Positions 8,102 to 14,705 of a stretch of 34,610 bases of DNA are shown piece by piece; positions within the stretch are counted from its first letter, which is position 1, and every line of letters starts with the position of its first letter. The stretch comes from JAJTHB01 sp033763775 (GTDB taxonomy: Bacteria; Pseudomonadota; Alphaproteobacteria; Rickettsiales; SXRF01): contig JANRJW010000007.1 in NCBI GenBank assembly GCA_033763775.1, forward strand, positions 1 to 34,610. The letters are read 5' to 3'. A program made the position numbers and the translations under genes. The notes beneath the pieces were generated by a model. The model saw nothing but the letters and a program-made list of their open reading frames with translations, did no database searches and was not told where the DNA came from.

Positions 8102-8203
8102 CGGTAAGCCTTAGCGATTTATCGCTTAGGCTCCCGTCATCCCGCACTTGTTGCGGGATCTAGTGCAACAAAGAAGGAGACCCCGCAATAAATGCGGGGT
8201 GAC
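8099..8203 (+). repeat. Three-hairpin palindromic element between rplF and rplR
   Basis: Hairpin 1 runs from TGACGG (including the rplF stop) to CCGTCA at 8134-8139, with an inner TTAGCGAT/ATCGCTTA stem. Hairpin 2 is CCCGCA (8141-8146)/TGCGGG (8152-8157). Hairpin 3 is CCCCGCA (8181-8187)/TGCGGGG (8193-8199). A close copy lies at 11385-11490 after secY. No coding function; no U-tract, so not simple terminators. Confidence 0.85.
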
Positions 8204-8221
8204 AAAGTTAGGGTAAGTATT

Positions 8222-8590
8222 ATGAGTCAATCAACCAAATCGAAAGCGCTCTTTGCTCGCCGCAAGCAGCGCGTCCGTACGTCGCTCCGCAGGAACGCCG
8301 CAGGCCGTGTGCGCCTGTCTGTGTTCCGTTCCGGACAGCATATCTACGCGCAGCTTATCGACGACAGCAAAGGTGTCACCCTGGCTTCAGCATCGACGCT
8401 CGATAAAGAAATCAAAGGCAAAGTGAAAGCGGCCACCATCGAGGCGGCAAAATCCGTCGGTGAGATGATCGCTAAGCGCGGCCAGAAGGCAAATGTAAAA
8501 GAAGTCGTGTTTGATCGCGGCGGCTATCTGTTCCACGGGCGTGTGAAGGCTCTGGCAGATGCAGCACGTGAAGCCGGCTTATCATTTTAA
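8222..8590 (+). CDS. rplR: 50S ribosomal protein L18
   Basis: 122 residues; binds 5S rRNA with L5. LFARRKQRVRTSLRR, RLSVFRSGQHIYAQLIDD and the C-terminal DRGGYLFHGRVKALADAAREAGLSF identify it. I chose ATG 8222 because it matches family length; an in-frame ATG at 8192 lies inside the palindromic element and would add ten unrelated residues. The ribosome-binding site is weak (AGGGT, 9 bases upstream). Confidence 0.96.
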   Translation: MSQSTKSKALFARRKQRVRTSLRRNAAGRVRLSVFRSGQHIYAQLIDDSKGVTLASASTLDKEIKGKVKAATIEAAKSVGEMIAKRGQKANVKEVVFDRGGYLFHGRVKALADAAREAGLSF

Positions 8591-8607
8591 TAGAAGGTAC
8601 AGAAACC

Positions 8608-9183
8608 ATGGCACGTCCAGAACGCAATGAATCGCAAAACAGAGAAGAAGGTGCAAACGAGCTGATCGATAAACTCGTCTCGATCAACCGTGTTGCCAAA
8701 GTAGTGAAGGGTGGCCGTCGTTTCGGCTTCGCCGCACTCGTCGTTGTCGGCGATGGCAAAGGCCGCGTTGGTTACGGCACGGGCAAGGCCAAAGAAGTGT
8801 CTGACGCGATGCGCAAAGCAACCGATGATGCGAAAAAATCCATGATCCGCATCCCGCTGCGCGAAGGCCGCACCATCCACCACGATCTTTATGGTCGCTT
8901 CGGTGCTGGTAAAGTCATCATCCGCACCGCGCCCGTTGGCACTGGTATCATTGCCGGTGGTCCGATGCGTGCTGTGTTTGAAGCACTCGGCGTCCAGGAC
9001 GTCGTTGCCAAATCCGTTGGCACCTCCAACCCGCACAACATGCTCAAGGCAACCTTTGCCGCCCTGCAGGATATGCGTTCGCCGCGCGCTGTTGCTGCGC
9101 GTCGTGGCAAAAAGGTCGGCGAGATTGTTGAGCGCCGCGAAGGCAAAGCCGAAGAAGTAACTGAGAAAAAAGCAAAGGCATAA
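8608..9183 (+). CDS. rpsE: 30S ribosomal protein S5
   Basis: 191 residues; part of the mRNA entry site with S3 and S4 and a decoding-fidelity protein. The double-stranded RNA-binding-like domain has DKLVSINRVAKVVKGGRRFGF, then GDGKGRVGYGTGKAKEV; the C-terminal domain has GTGIIAGGPMRAVFE and VGTSNPHNMLKA. It ends with a charged Lys/Glu/Ala tail of about 25 residues. GAAGGT precedes the ATG. Confidence 0.97.
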   Translation: MARPERNESQNREEGANELIDKLVSINRVAKVVKGGRRFGFAALVVVGDGKGRVGYGTGKAKEVSDAMRKATDDAKKSMIRIPLREGRTIHHDLYGRFGAGKVIIRTAPVGTGIIAGGPMRAVFEALGVQDVVAKSVGTSNPHNMLKATFAALQDMRSPRAVAARRGKKVGEIVERREGKAEEVTEKKAKA

Positions 9184-9186
9184 TCT

Positions 9187-9489
9187 ATGGCAACCCAACC
9201 CGCAAAAACGGCAAAGCCGAAAGCCGAAAAAGTGCCCGCAGCTAAAAAAGAAGCGGCGCCCAAAGCAGAAAAGAAAGCCGCCCAGCCCAAAAAAGATCAC
9301 GCTGGCGTGGGTAAGATTAAAGTGACTCAGCTGCAGGGCTCGATCGCTCGCAAATGGGATCAGGAAGCGACCCTTCGCGGCCTTGGCCTTGGTAAGCGCC
9401 ATCGTTCGCGCGTGCTTCTCGATACCCCAGAAATCCGCGGCATGGTTTATAAAGTCAGGCACTTAGTCACCGTAGAAAAAGCAAGCTAA
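9187..9489 (+). CDS. rpmD: 50S ribosomal protein L30 with N-terminal Lys/Ala extension
   Basis: 100 residues, whereas bacterial L30 is normally about 60. The L30 fold starts around residue 43 (GKIKVTQLQGSIARKWDQEATLRGLGLGKRHRSRV, in parts). The first 40 residues are low-complexity Lys/Ala/Pro/Glu. No ATG or GTG lies at the expected core start, and ATG 9187 is directly downstream of rpsE, so the extension is probably real. It is the most heavily extended ribosomal protein in the window. Confidence 0.93.
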   Translation: MATQPAKTAKPKAEKVPAAKKEAAPKAEKKAAQPKKDHAGVGKIKVTQLQGSIARKWDQEATLRGLGLGKRHRSRVLLDTPEIRGMVYKVRHLVTVEKAS

Positions 9490-9499
9490 AAGGTTTTTT

Positions 9500-9964
9500 A
9501 TGCAACTGAATCAACTCAAAGCCAATCCTGGCGCCAAACACCGCAAAATGCGCGTTGGCCGTGGTATCGGTTCATCCAAAGGTAAAACCGCAGGTCGCGG
9601 CGGCAAAGGCCAGACGGCTCGTACCGGCGTTCGCATCAACGGCTTCGAAGGTGGTCAGACCCCCATTCACCGCCGCCTGCCGAAGCGTGGCTTCAAAAAC
9701 CACACCCGCGTGGAATATACCGGCGTGAATATCGGTGACCTGCAAAAGGCGATCGATAGCGGTAAGCTGGATGGCAAAAAAGAGATCAACCTCGAAGCCC
9801 TGAAGCAGGCCGGCCTCGTTCGCAGCAATGCTGAGAATATCAAGCTCCTTGCTAAAGGTGAGCTGAAGGCAAAAATCAACGTGTCGATCGCCCGCGCATC
9901 CGAAGCGGCGAAAGCGGCTGTTGAGAAAGCTGGTGGATCGCTGCAAGTGACGAGTGCTGCGTAA
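9500..9964 (+). CDS. rplO: 50S ribosomal protein L15
   Basis: 154 residues; a late-assembly 50S protein. MQLNQLKANPGAKHRKMRVGRG at the start and the Gly-rich GKTAGRGGKGQTAR and FEGGQTPIHRRLPKRGF motifs are diagnostic. The C-terminal ASEAAKAAVEKAGGSLQV is typical. AAAGG lies upstream. Confidence 0.97.
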   Translation: MQLNQLKANPGAKHRKMRVGRGIGSSKGKTAGRGGKGQTARTGVRINGFEGGQTPIHRRLPKRGFKNHTRVEYTGVNIGDLQKAIDSGKLDGKKEINLEALKQAGLVRSNAENIKLLAKGELKAKINVSIARASEAAKAAVEKAGGSLQVTSAA

Positions 9965-9969
9965 CAATT

Positions 9970-9990
9970 GGCGAGTTGCAATCACTCGCC
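9970..9990 (+). other. Hairpin in rplO-secY gap
   Basis: Perfect 7-base stem GGCGAGT/ACTCGCC with a 7-base loop, 5 bases after the rplO stop. No U-run follows, so termination is not expected; it may be an mRNA processing or stability element between the ribosomal and secY cistrons. Confidence 0.5.
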
Positions 9991-10002
9991 CAGCTAACTA
10001 TG

Positions 10003-10030
10003 TTACCTGTCACCCACCACTTACCACATG
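10003..10030 (+). repeat. Degenerate heptad array before secY
   Basis: Four consecutive heptamers TTACCTG, TCACCCA, CCACTTA, CCACATG resemble the ACTAGCC-type array before rpsS in phase and composition. It is degenerate, so this is a weaker call than the other arrays. Confidence 0.4.
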
Positions 10031-10040
10031 CTGCTAGCTT

Positions 10041-11387
10041 ATGACCTCCGCTGCTGAACGACTCGCTTCTAACATGAATTTTGGCGTGCTGGCGCGCGCA
10101 ACTGAGCTTAAAAAGCGCCTGTGGTTTGTGCTTGGCGCGCTGGTGGTATACCGCCTCGGCTGTTTTATTCCCGTGCCGGGCATTGACCCGCATATCTTAA
10201 GCGAAATTTTTGCTAAACATTCCGGCGGTGTGCTTGGTGTATTCAACATGTTTTCGGGCGGCGCGCTTGGCCGCATGACCATTTTTGCCCTTGCCGTGAT
10301 GCCTTATATTTCGGCGTCGATCATCATGCAGATTTTGACGGTGGCAGTGCCAAGCTTAGCCGCTCTTAAGAAAGAAGGCGAGGCAGGCCGCCGCAAAATC
10401 AACCAATATACCCGCTATGGCACGCTGGTTCTGGCGATATTCCAGGGCTATGGCATTGCCGTGGGTCTCGAGGGGATGACAGGCGCTGACGGCCGTTCTG
10501 CGGTCATTGATCCCGGACTTTTCTACCGCTTCACCGCCACCGTGACCCTCGTGGGCGGCACGATGTTCCTGATGTGGCTGGGGGAACAGATCACCGCGCG
10601 CGGCATCGGCAATGGTATTTCGCTGATTATTTTTGTGGGGATTATTACCGGTCTTCCCACCGCACTCAGCCAGACCTTTGAGCTTGGCCGTACCGGTGTT
10701 CTTTCCACCGGCATGATTATTTTTATTATTGTCACCGTGCTCGCACTGATTTACTTCATTGTGCTGATGGAGCGTGCCCAGCGCCGCATCCCTGTGCAAT
10801 ATCCCAAGCGTCAGGTCGGTAATAAAATGTATGGCGGCGAGTCCACCCATATGCCGCTTAAGCTCAATACATCGGGTGTGATACCGCCGATTTTTGCCAG
10901 CTCGCTACTGCTCTTTCCACTGACCATTGCCAGCTTCCACGCCGATGGTGGAAACGAAATTCTGCGCACGATTAGCACCTACCTCGCTCATGGTCAGCCG
11001 CTTTATATTTTTCTTTATGCGGCACTGATCGTTTTCTTTTGCTTTTTTTATACCTCGGTAGTGTTCAACCCTGCAGAAACCGCAGATAATCTGAAGAAAA
11101 ATGGCGGTTTTATTGCTGGTGTGCGCCCCGGCCAGCAAACGGCAGACTACCTGAGCTTTATTTTAAACCGAATTACAGTGATTGGTGCCGCTTACATCGC
11201 GTTTGTCTGCGTGCTTCCCGAGCTGTTTATTGCGAAATACTCAATCCCATTTCAGCTCGGCGGCACGGGACTGCTGATTGTTGTGACGGTGACGATCGAT
11301 TTTGTTACCCAGGTTCAATCACACCTGTTTGCCCACCAATATGAAGGTCTCATCAAGAAGGCAAAACTGAAAGGCCGTCTGAAATGA
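10041..11387 (+). CDS. secY: Preprotein translocase subunit SecY
   Basis: 448 residues, the channel-forming subunit of the Sec translocon in the inner membrane. Ten hydrophobic segments are visible. Signatures include IPVPGID in the first periplasmic region, FNMFSGGALGRMTIFALAVMPYISASIIMQ (in two blocks), the cytosolic IPVQYPKR loop and the C-terminal IVVTVTIDFVTQVQSHL. ATG 10041 is given; Met at 10074 is an alternative. The TGA stop is the start of a palindromic element. Confidence 0.97.
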   Translation: MTSAAERLASNMNFGVLARATELKKRLWFVLGALVVYRLGCFIPVPGIDPHILSEIFAKHSGGVLGVFNMFSGGALGRMTIFALAVMPYISASIIMQILTVAVPSLAALKKEGEAGRRKINQYTRYGTLVLAIFQGYGIAVGLEGMTGADGRSAVIDPGLFYRFTATVTLVGGTMFLMWLGEQITARGIGNGISLIIFVGIITGLPTALSQTFELGRTGVLSTGMIIFIIVTVLALIYFIVLMERAQRRIPVQYPKRQVGNKMYGGESTHMPLKLNTSGVIPPIFASSLLLFPLTIASFHADGGNEILRTISTYLAHGQPLYIFLYAALIVFFCFFYTSVVFNPAETADNLKKNGGFIAGVRPGQQTADYLSFILNRITVIGAAYIAFVCVLPELFIAKYSIPFQLGGTGLLIVVTVTIDFVTQVQSHLFAHQYEGLIKKAKLKGRLK

Positions 11388-11490
11388 CGGCAAGTCTTAG
11401 CGAGCCTACGAGCTTAGACTCCCGTCATCCCGCACTTGTTGCGGGATCTGGTGCAGTAGAATGGAGACCCCGCAACAGATGCGGGGTGAC
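11385..11490 (+). repeat. Three-hairpin palindromic element between secY and adk
   Basis: Second copy of the element at 8099-8203. It also begins with the upstream stop codon as TGACGG, then CCGTCA at 11422-11427, a CCCGCA/TGCGGG hairpin and a CCCCGCA/TGCGGGG hairpin ending in GTGAC at 11490. The central hairpin sequence is identical in both copies, while loops and spacers differ. Confidence 0.85.
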
Positions 11491-11502
11491 AGTGAGGATG
11501 TT

Positions 11503-12180
11503 GTGAATCTCATTCTTTTTGGTCCCCCAGGCGCTGGCAAAGGAACGCAGGCAGATCGCTTAAGCAAAGACTATGGCATGGCCAAACTCTCCACCGGCGA
11601 TATGCTGCGCGCGGCAGTGGCTTCGGGGTCGGCGCTCGGGCTTGAGGCAAAAGATATCATGGCGCGCGGCCAGCTGGTGCCGGATCCGCTGATGGTCGCG
11701 CTGATTGAGGATCGTATTGCGCAGAGTGATTGTGCTGGTGGATTTATCCTTGATGGCTTTCCACGAACCGTGGCGCAGGCCGAAGCGCTGGATGTGATGC
11801 TCGCAAAGGCCGGAAAAAACCTCGATCAGGTGATTGAGCTGAAAGTGGATGATGAAAAACTCGTTCGTCGTATTACGGGGCGCTTTTCCTGCGCGACATG
11901 CGGTGCGGGTTACCACGATGAGTTCAAGCGGCCTGCCCAGGCTGGCATCTGCGATGAGTGCGGCAGCAAAGCATTCAAGCGCCGCGAGGATGATAATGAA
12001 GCCACCGTGACGAAGCGTCTTGCGGCCTATCACGAACAAACTGCGCCGCTGCTTCCTTATTATGCGAAACGCGGCGTACTGGTATCGCTGGATGGCATGG
12101 CCGATATTGATGATGTTGCGCGTCAGATATCGGGTTTTATCAAAAGCCCGAAAAAAAGCTTGAAAAAGCAGTTGACGTGA
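11503..12180 (+). CDS. adk: Adenylate kinase
   Basis: 225 residues; interconverts ATP + AMP and 2 ADP in the cytoplasm. P-loop GPPGAGKGT at residues 7-15, AMP site around STGDMLR (30-36) and DGFPRT (84-89). The LID is the long type with CxxC at 130/133 and 150/153, consistent with a zinc site, unlike E. coli Adk. GTG 11503 is chosen because GAGG lies 8 bases upstream and the fold starts NLILFG; in-frame ATGs at 11461 and 11479 lie inside the repeat. The adk position between secY and rpsM is an alphaproteobacterial trait. Confidence 0.95.
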   Translation: MNLILFGPPGAGKGTQADRLSKDYGMAKLSTGDMLRAAVASGSALGLEAKDIMARGQLVPDPLMVALIEDRIAQSDCAGGFILDGFPRTVAQAEALDVMLAKAGKNLDQVIELKVDDEKLVRRITGRFSCATCGAGYHDEFKRPAQAGICDECGSKAFKRREDDNEATVTKRLAAYHEQTAPLLPYYAKRGVLVSLDGMADIDDVARQISGFIKSPKKSLKKQLT

Positions 12181-12199
12181 TGGGAAAACTCACTAGAAT
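12172..12199 (+). promoter_or_regulatory. Candidate sigma70 promoter for the alpha operon
   Basis: TTGACG (12172-12177), a 16-base spacer and TAGAAT (12194-12199). The -35 lies in the last codons of adk. It would transcribe rpsM-rpsK-rpoA-rplQ with a leader of about 45 bases. Confidence 0.55.
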
Positions 12200-12253
12200 C
12201 CCTGTTCCTTATTAACCAAATTTTTTGCAACTTATTGATTTTTTGAGGTTTTT

Positions 12254-12631
12254 GTGGCTCGTATTGCTGGTGTCAACATCCCAACTGCTAAGCGCCTCGA
12301 CATCGCGCTCACTTATATCCATGGCATTGGCCGCGTGAAAGCCGCGCAAATCTGCGAAAAAGCAGGTCTGGCGCCGGAAAAACGCGTGCATCAGATGAGT
12401 GAGTCGGAAGTGATTAAAATCCGCGAAATTATCGATCGTGACTACATGGTGGAGGGCGACCTGCGCCGTGAAGTGGCGATGAATATCAAGCGTCTTGTTG
12501 ACCTTGGCTGCTATCGTGGCCTGCGTCATCGTAAAAAACTGCCCGTTCGCGGCCAGCGCACGCACACCAACGCGCGCACCCGCAAAGGAAAAGCGAAGCC
12601 CATCGCCGGCAAGAAAATGGCCACCAAATAA
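12254..12631 (+). CDS. rpsM: 30S ribosomal protein S13
   Basis: 125 residues; contacts P-site tRNA and the 50S subunit. ARIAGVNIPTAKRLDIALTYIHGIG opens it (in parts), and GLRHRKKLPVRGQRTHTNARTRKG closes it. The start codon is GTG, preceded by TTGAGG; an ATG start giving family length is not available. Confidence 0.97.
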   Translation: MARIAGVNIPTAKRLDIALTYIHGIGRVKAAQICEKAGLAPEKRVHQMSESEVIKIREIIDRDYMVEGDLRREVAMNIKRLVDLGCYRGLRHRKKLPVRGQRTHTNARTRKGKAKPIAGKKMATK

Positions 12632-12650
12632 TTAAGTAAGGAACCAGGAC

Positions 12651-13046
12651 ATGGCTGCAACGAAAGAGGCTCCCCGCCTCAAAAAGAAAGAACGTAAGAA
12701 CATCACCACCGGTGTGGCGCATGTGAACTCGTCGTTCAACAACACCATCGTTACCATCACTGACACGCAGGGCAACACCGTTGCGTGGTCGTCGGCGGGT
12801 CATCACGGCTTTAAAGGCTCGCGCAAATCCACCCCTTATGCGGCGCAAGTGACTGCTGAAGATGCGGGTCGCAAGGCGCAGGAGCACGGCGTAAAGACGC
12901 TGGCGGTTGAAGTCAAAGGCCCGGGCGCTGGACGCGAGTCTGCGCTGCGCGCGCTGCAGTCCGTAGGTTTTCTGATTACCCAGATTACGGATGTGACGCC
13001 AGTGCCGCACAATGGCTGCCGTCCGCCGAAACGTAGAAGGGTATAG
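12651..13046 (+). CDS. rpsK: 30S ribosomal protein S11
   Basis: 131 residues, normal. S11 lies at the platform near the Shine-Dalgarno helix. NITTGVAHVNSSFNNTIVTI, KSTPYAAQVTAEDAG, GPGAGRESALRAL and the C-terminal TPVPHNGCRPPKRRRV are diagnostic. Followed directly by a palindromic element in the gap to rpoA. Confidence 0.98.
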   Translation: MAATKEAPRLKKKERKNITTGVAHVNSSFNNTIVTITDTQGNTVAWSSAGHHGFKGSRKSTPYAAQVTAEDAGRKAQEHGVKTLAVEVKGPGAGRESALRALQSVGFLITQITDVTPVPHNGCRPPKRRRV

Positions 13047-13138
13047 CCGTCATCCTGCGGCGCGCGTGGCGCGAGTGCAGGATTGCGTGAATTTTTAGGA
13101 TAAAGATCCCCGGCGATACGAGATGCCGCCGAGGATGA
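13047..13138 (+). repeat. Palindromic element between rpsK and rpoA
   Basis: Begins CCGTCATCCTGC and ends CCGAGGATGAC, with an internal ATCCTGC/GCAGGAT stem and a second stem around CGGCG/CGCCG. Close relative of the element at 14169-14259. Its distal end lies directly against the rpoA Shine-Dalgarno (AAGGAG). Confidence 0.75.
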
Positions 13139-13153
13139 CAAAAGGAGAAAACA

Positions 13154-14167
13154 ATGCTCGCAAAAAACTGGCAAGATCTGATTAAACCCAACAAGCTGGA
13201 TATCCAGACATCAAGAAATAATCCGCGTCAGGCAACGATTGTTGCTGAGCCGCTGGAGCGTGGTTTTGGTCATACGCTAGGCGTTGCGCTGCGTCGTGTG
13301 TTACTCTCCAGCCTGCAGGGTGCTGCAATTACGCAGGTGAAAATCGAAGGCGTACTGCACGAGTTTTCTTCGGTTCCTGGTGTTCGTGAGGATGTGACCG
13401 ACATCATTCTAAACCTGAAAGAACTGCGCATTAAATCTGCCGGCGGCGAGAAAAAGCGCCTGGTGCTGAGCGCTACCGGCCCCGGCGAAGTGAAAGCCAG
13501 CCAGATTGAAACGCCTGGCGATATTGAGGTCATCAACAAGGACCATGTCATCTGCACGCTTGATAAAGGTGCGAAGCTGCATATGGAAATGACCGTGGAA
13601 ACTGGTAAAGGCTACGTGCGTGCTCAGAAAGCAAGCGATGCCGCGATTGGCATCATTCCGGTGGATGCGTTGTTCTCGCCCGTGACCAAAGTGACTTACA
13701 AAGTGGATCATGCCCGTGTCGGTCAGATCACGGATTATGACAAGCTCGCCATGACCATCGAAACCGACGGCTCGGTGAGCCCGGAAGATGCGGTGGCGCT
13801 GGCGGCTCGTATTCTTCAGGATCAGCTGCAGCTCTTCATCAATTTCGAAGAGTCGAAAATTGAAGCGAAGAAAGAAGATAAGCCGGATCTACCGTTCAGC
13901 CCGTATCTGCTCAAAAAAGTCTATGATCTCGATGAGCTTTCGGTGCGTGCTACCAACTGCCTCAAAAACGACAACATCGTTTATGTGGGTGATCTGGTGC
14001 AGAAGACCGAGGCCGAAATGCTCAAAACCCCGAACTTTGGCCGCAAGTCGCTCAACGAAATCAAAGAAAAACTGGCAAAAATCGGCCTGAAATTCGGCAT
14101 GGAAGTGCAGGGCTGGCCGCCAGAAAACATTGAGGAACTCGCACGTAAGTACGAGGATCCGTATTGA
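13154..14167 (+). CDS. rpoA: RNA polymerase subunit alpha
   Basis: 337 residues. The N-terminal dimerisation domain (about 1-235) includes PLERGFGHTLGVALRRVLLSSLQGAAI, which nucleates RNA polymerase assembly. The C-terminal domain (about 255-325), which binds UP elements and activators, includes LSVRATNCLKNDNIVYVGDLVQ and GRKSLNEIKEKLAKIGLKFGM. Transcribed after rpsK and before rplQ, with palindromic elements on both sides. Confidence 0.98.
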   Translation: MLAKNWQDLIKPNKLDIQTSRNNPRQATIVAEPLERGFGHTLGVALRRVLLSSLQGAAITQVKIEGVLHEFSSVPGVREDVTDIILNLKELRIKSAGGEKKRLVLSATGPGEVKASQIETPGDIEVINKDHVICTLDKGAKLHMEMTVETGKGYVRAQKASDAAIGIIPVDALFSPVTKVTYKVDHARVGQITDYDKLAMTIETDGSVSPEDAVALAARILQDQLQLFINFEESKIEAKKEDKPDLPFSPYLLKKVYDLDELSVRATNCLKNDNIVYVGDLVQKTEAEMLKTPNFGRKSLNEIKEKLAKIGLKFGMEVQGWPPENIEELARKYEDPY

Positions 14168-14168
14168 T

Positions 14169-14259
14169 CGTCATCCTCGGGCGCACCTTGTGCGACCGGG
14201 GATCTCGTAAATTTAGGACAAAGATCCACGGCGATATGTGATATCGCCGAGGATGACAG
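14169..14259 (+). repeat. Palindromic element between rpoA and rplQ
   Basis: Begins CGTCATCCTC and ends CCGAGGATGAC; contains the perfect hairpin GGCGATAT (14230-14237)/ATATCGCC (14241-14248) with a GTG loop. Homologous to 13047-13138, including a shared TTTAGGA-AAGATCC core. The rplQ AGGAG begins directly after it. Confidence 0.8.
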
Positions 14260-14268
14260 GAGAAAATT

Positions 14269-14694
14269 ATGCGTCACGGAATGAACGGAAGAAAATTTAG
14301 CCGCAAGAGCGGCCATCGTGTGTCGATGTTTGCTAACCTCGCGCAAGCGCTGGTGAAGCATGAGCAGATCATGACCACGCTGCCGAAGGCGAAAGATCTT
14401 CGCCCGGTGGTGGAGCGCCTGATCACGCTCGCCAAGCGCGGCGATCTGAATGCACGCCGTCTGGTGCGCGCCCGCCTTCGCGATGAAGACTTAACCAGCA
14501 AACTTTTCACCACCATTGCTGAGCGCTACAAAGAGCGCAAGGGCGGCTATACCCGCGTGATGAAAGCTGGTTTCCGCTATGGCGATAAAGCGCCGATGGC
14601 GATTATCGAACTGGTGGATCGCGATGAGTCAGCCAAAGGCAAAGATTCTGGGCCGGTGCAGGTTCAGGAAGCTGGCGAGCAAGCCGCCGCTTAA
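14269..14694 (+). CDS. rplQ: 50S ribosomal protein L17
   Basis: 141 residues. MRHGMNGRKFSRKSGHRVSM and LAQALVKHEQIMTTLPKAKDLRPVVERLITLAKRGD (in parts) identify it; GGYTRVMKAGFRYGDKAPMAIIELVDRD closes the fold. A short polar tail follows. Last gene of the superoperon: a terminator hairpin begins 26 bases after the stop, inside the next ORF. Confidence 0.97.
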   Translation: MRHGMNGRKFSRKSGHRVSMFANLAQALVKHEQIMTTLPKAKDLRPVVERLITLAKRGDLNARRLVRARLRDEDLTSKLFTTIAERYKERKGGYTRVMKAGFRYGDKAPMAIIELVDRDESAKGKDSGPVQVQEAGEQAAA

Positions 14695-14705
14695 CCGCCG
14701 CTTAG

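Noticed and set aside
8099..8203. Rho-independent terminator after rplF
   Set aside because: The hairpins are strong but lack U-tracts, and essential ribosomal genes continue immediately downstream.
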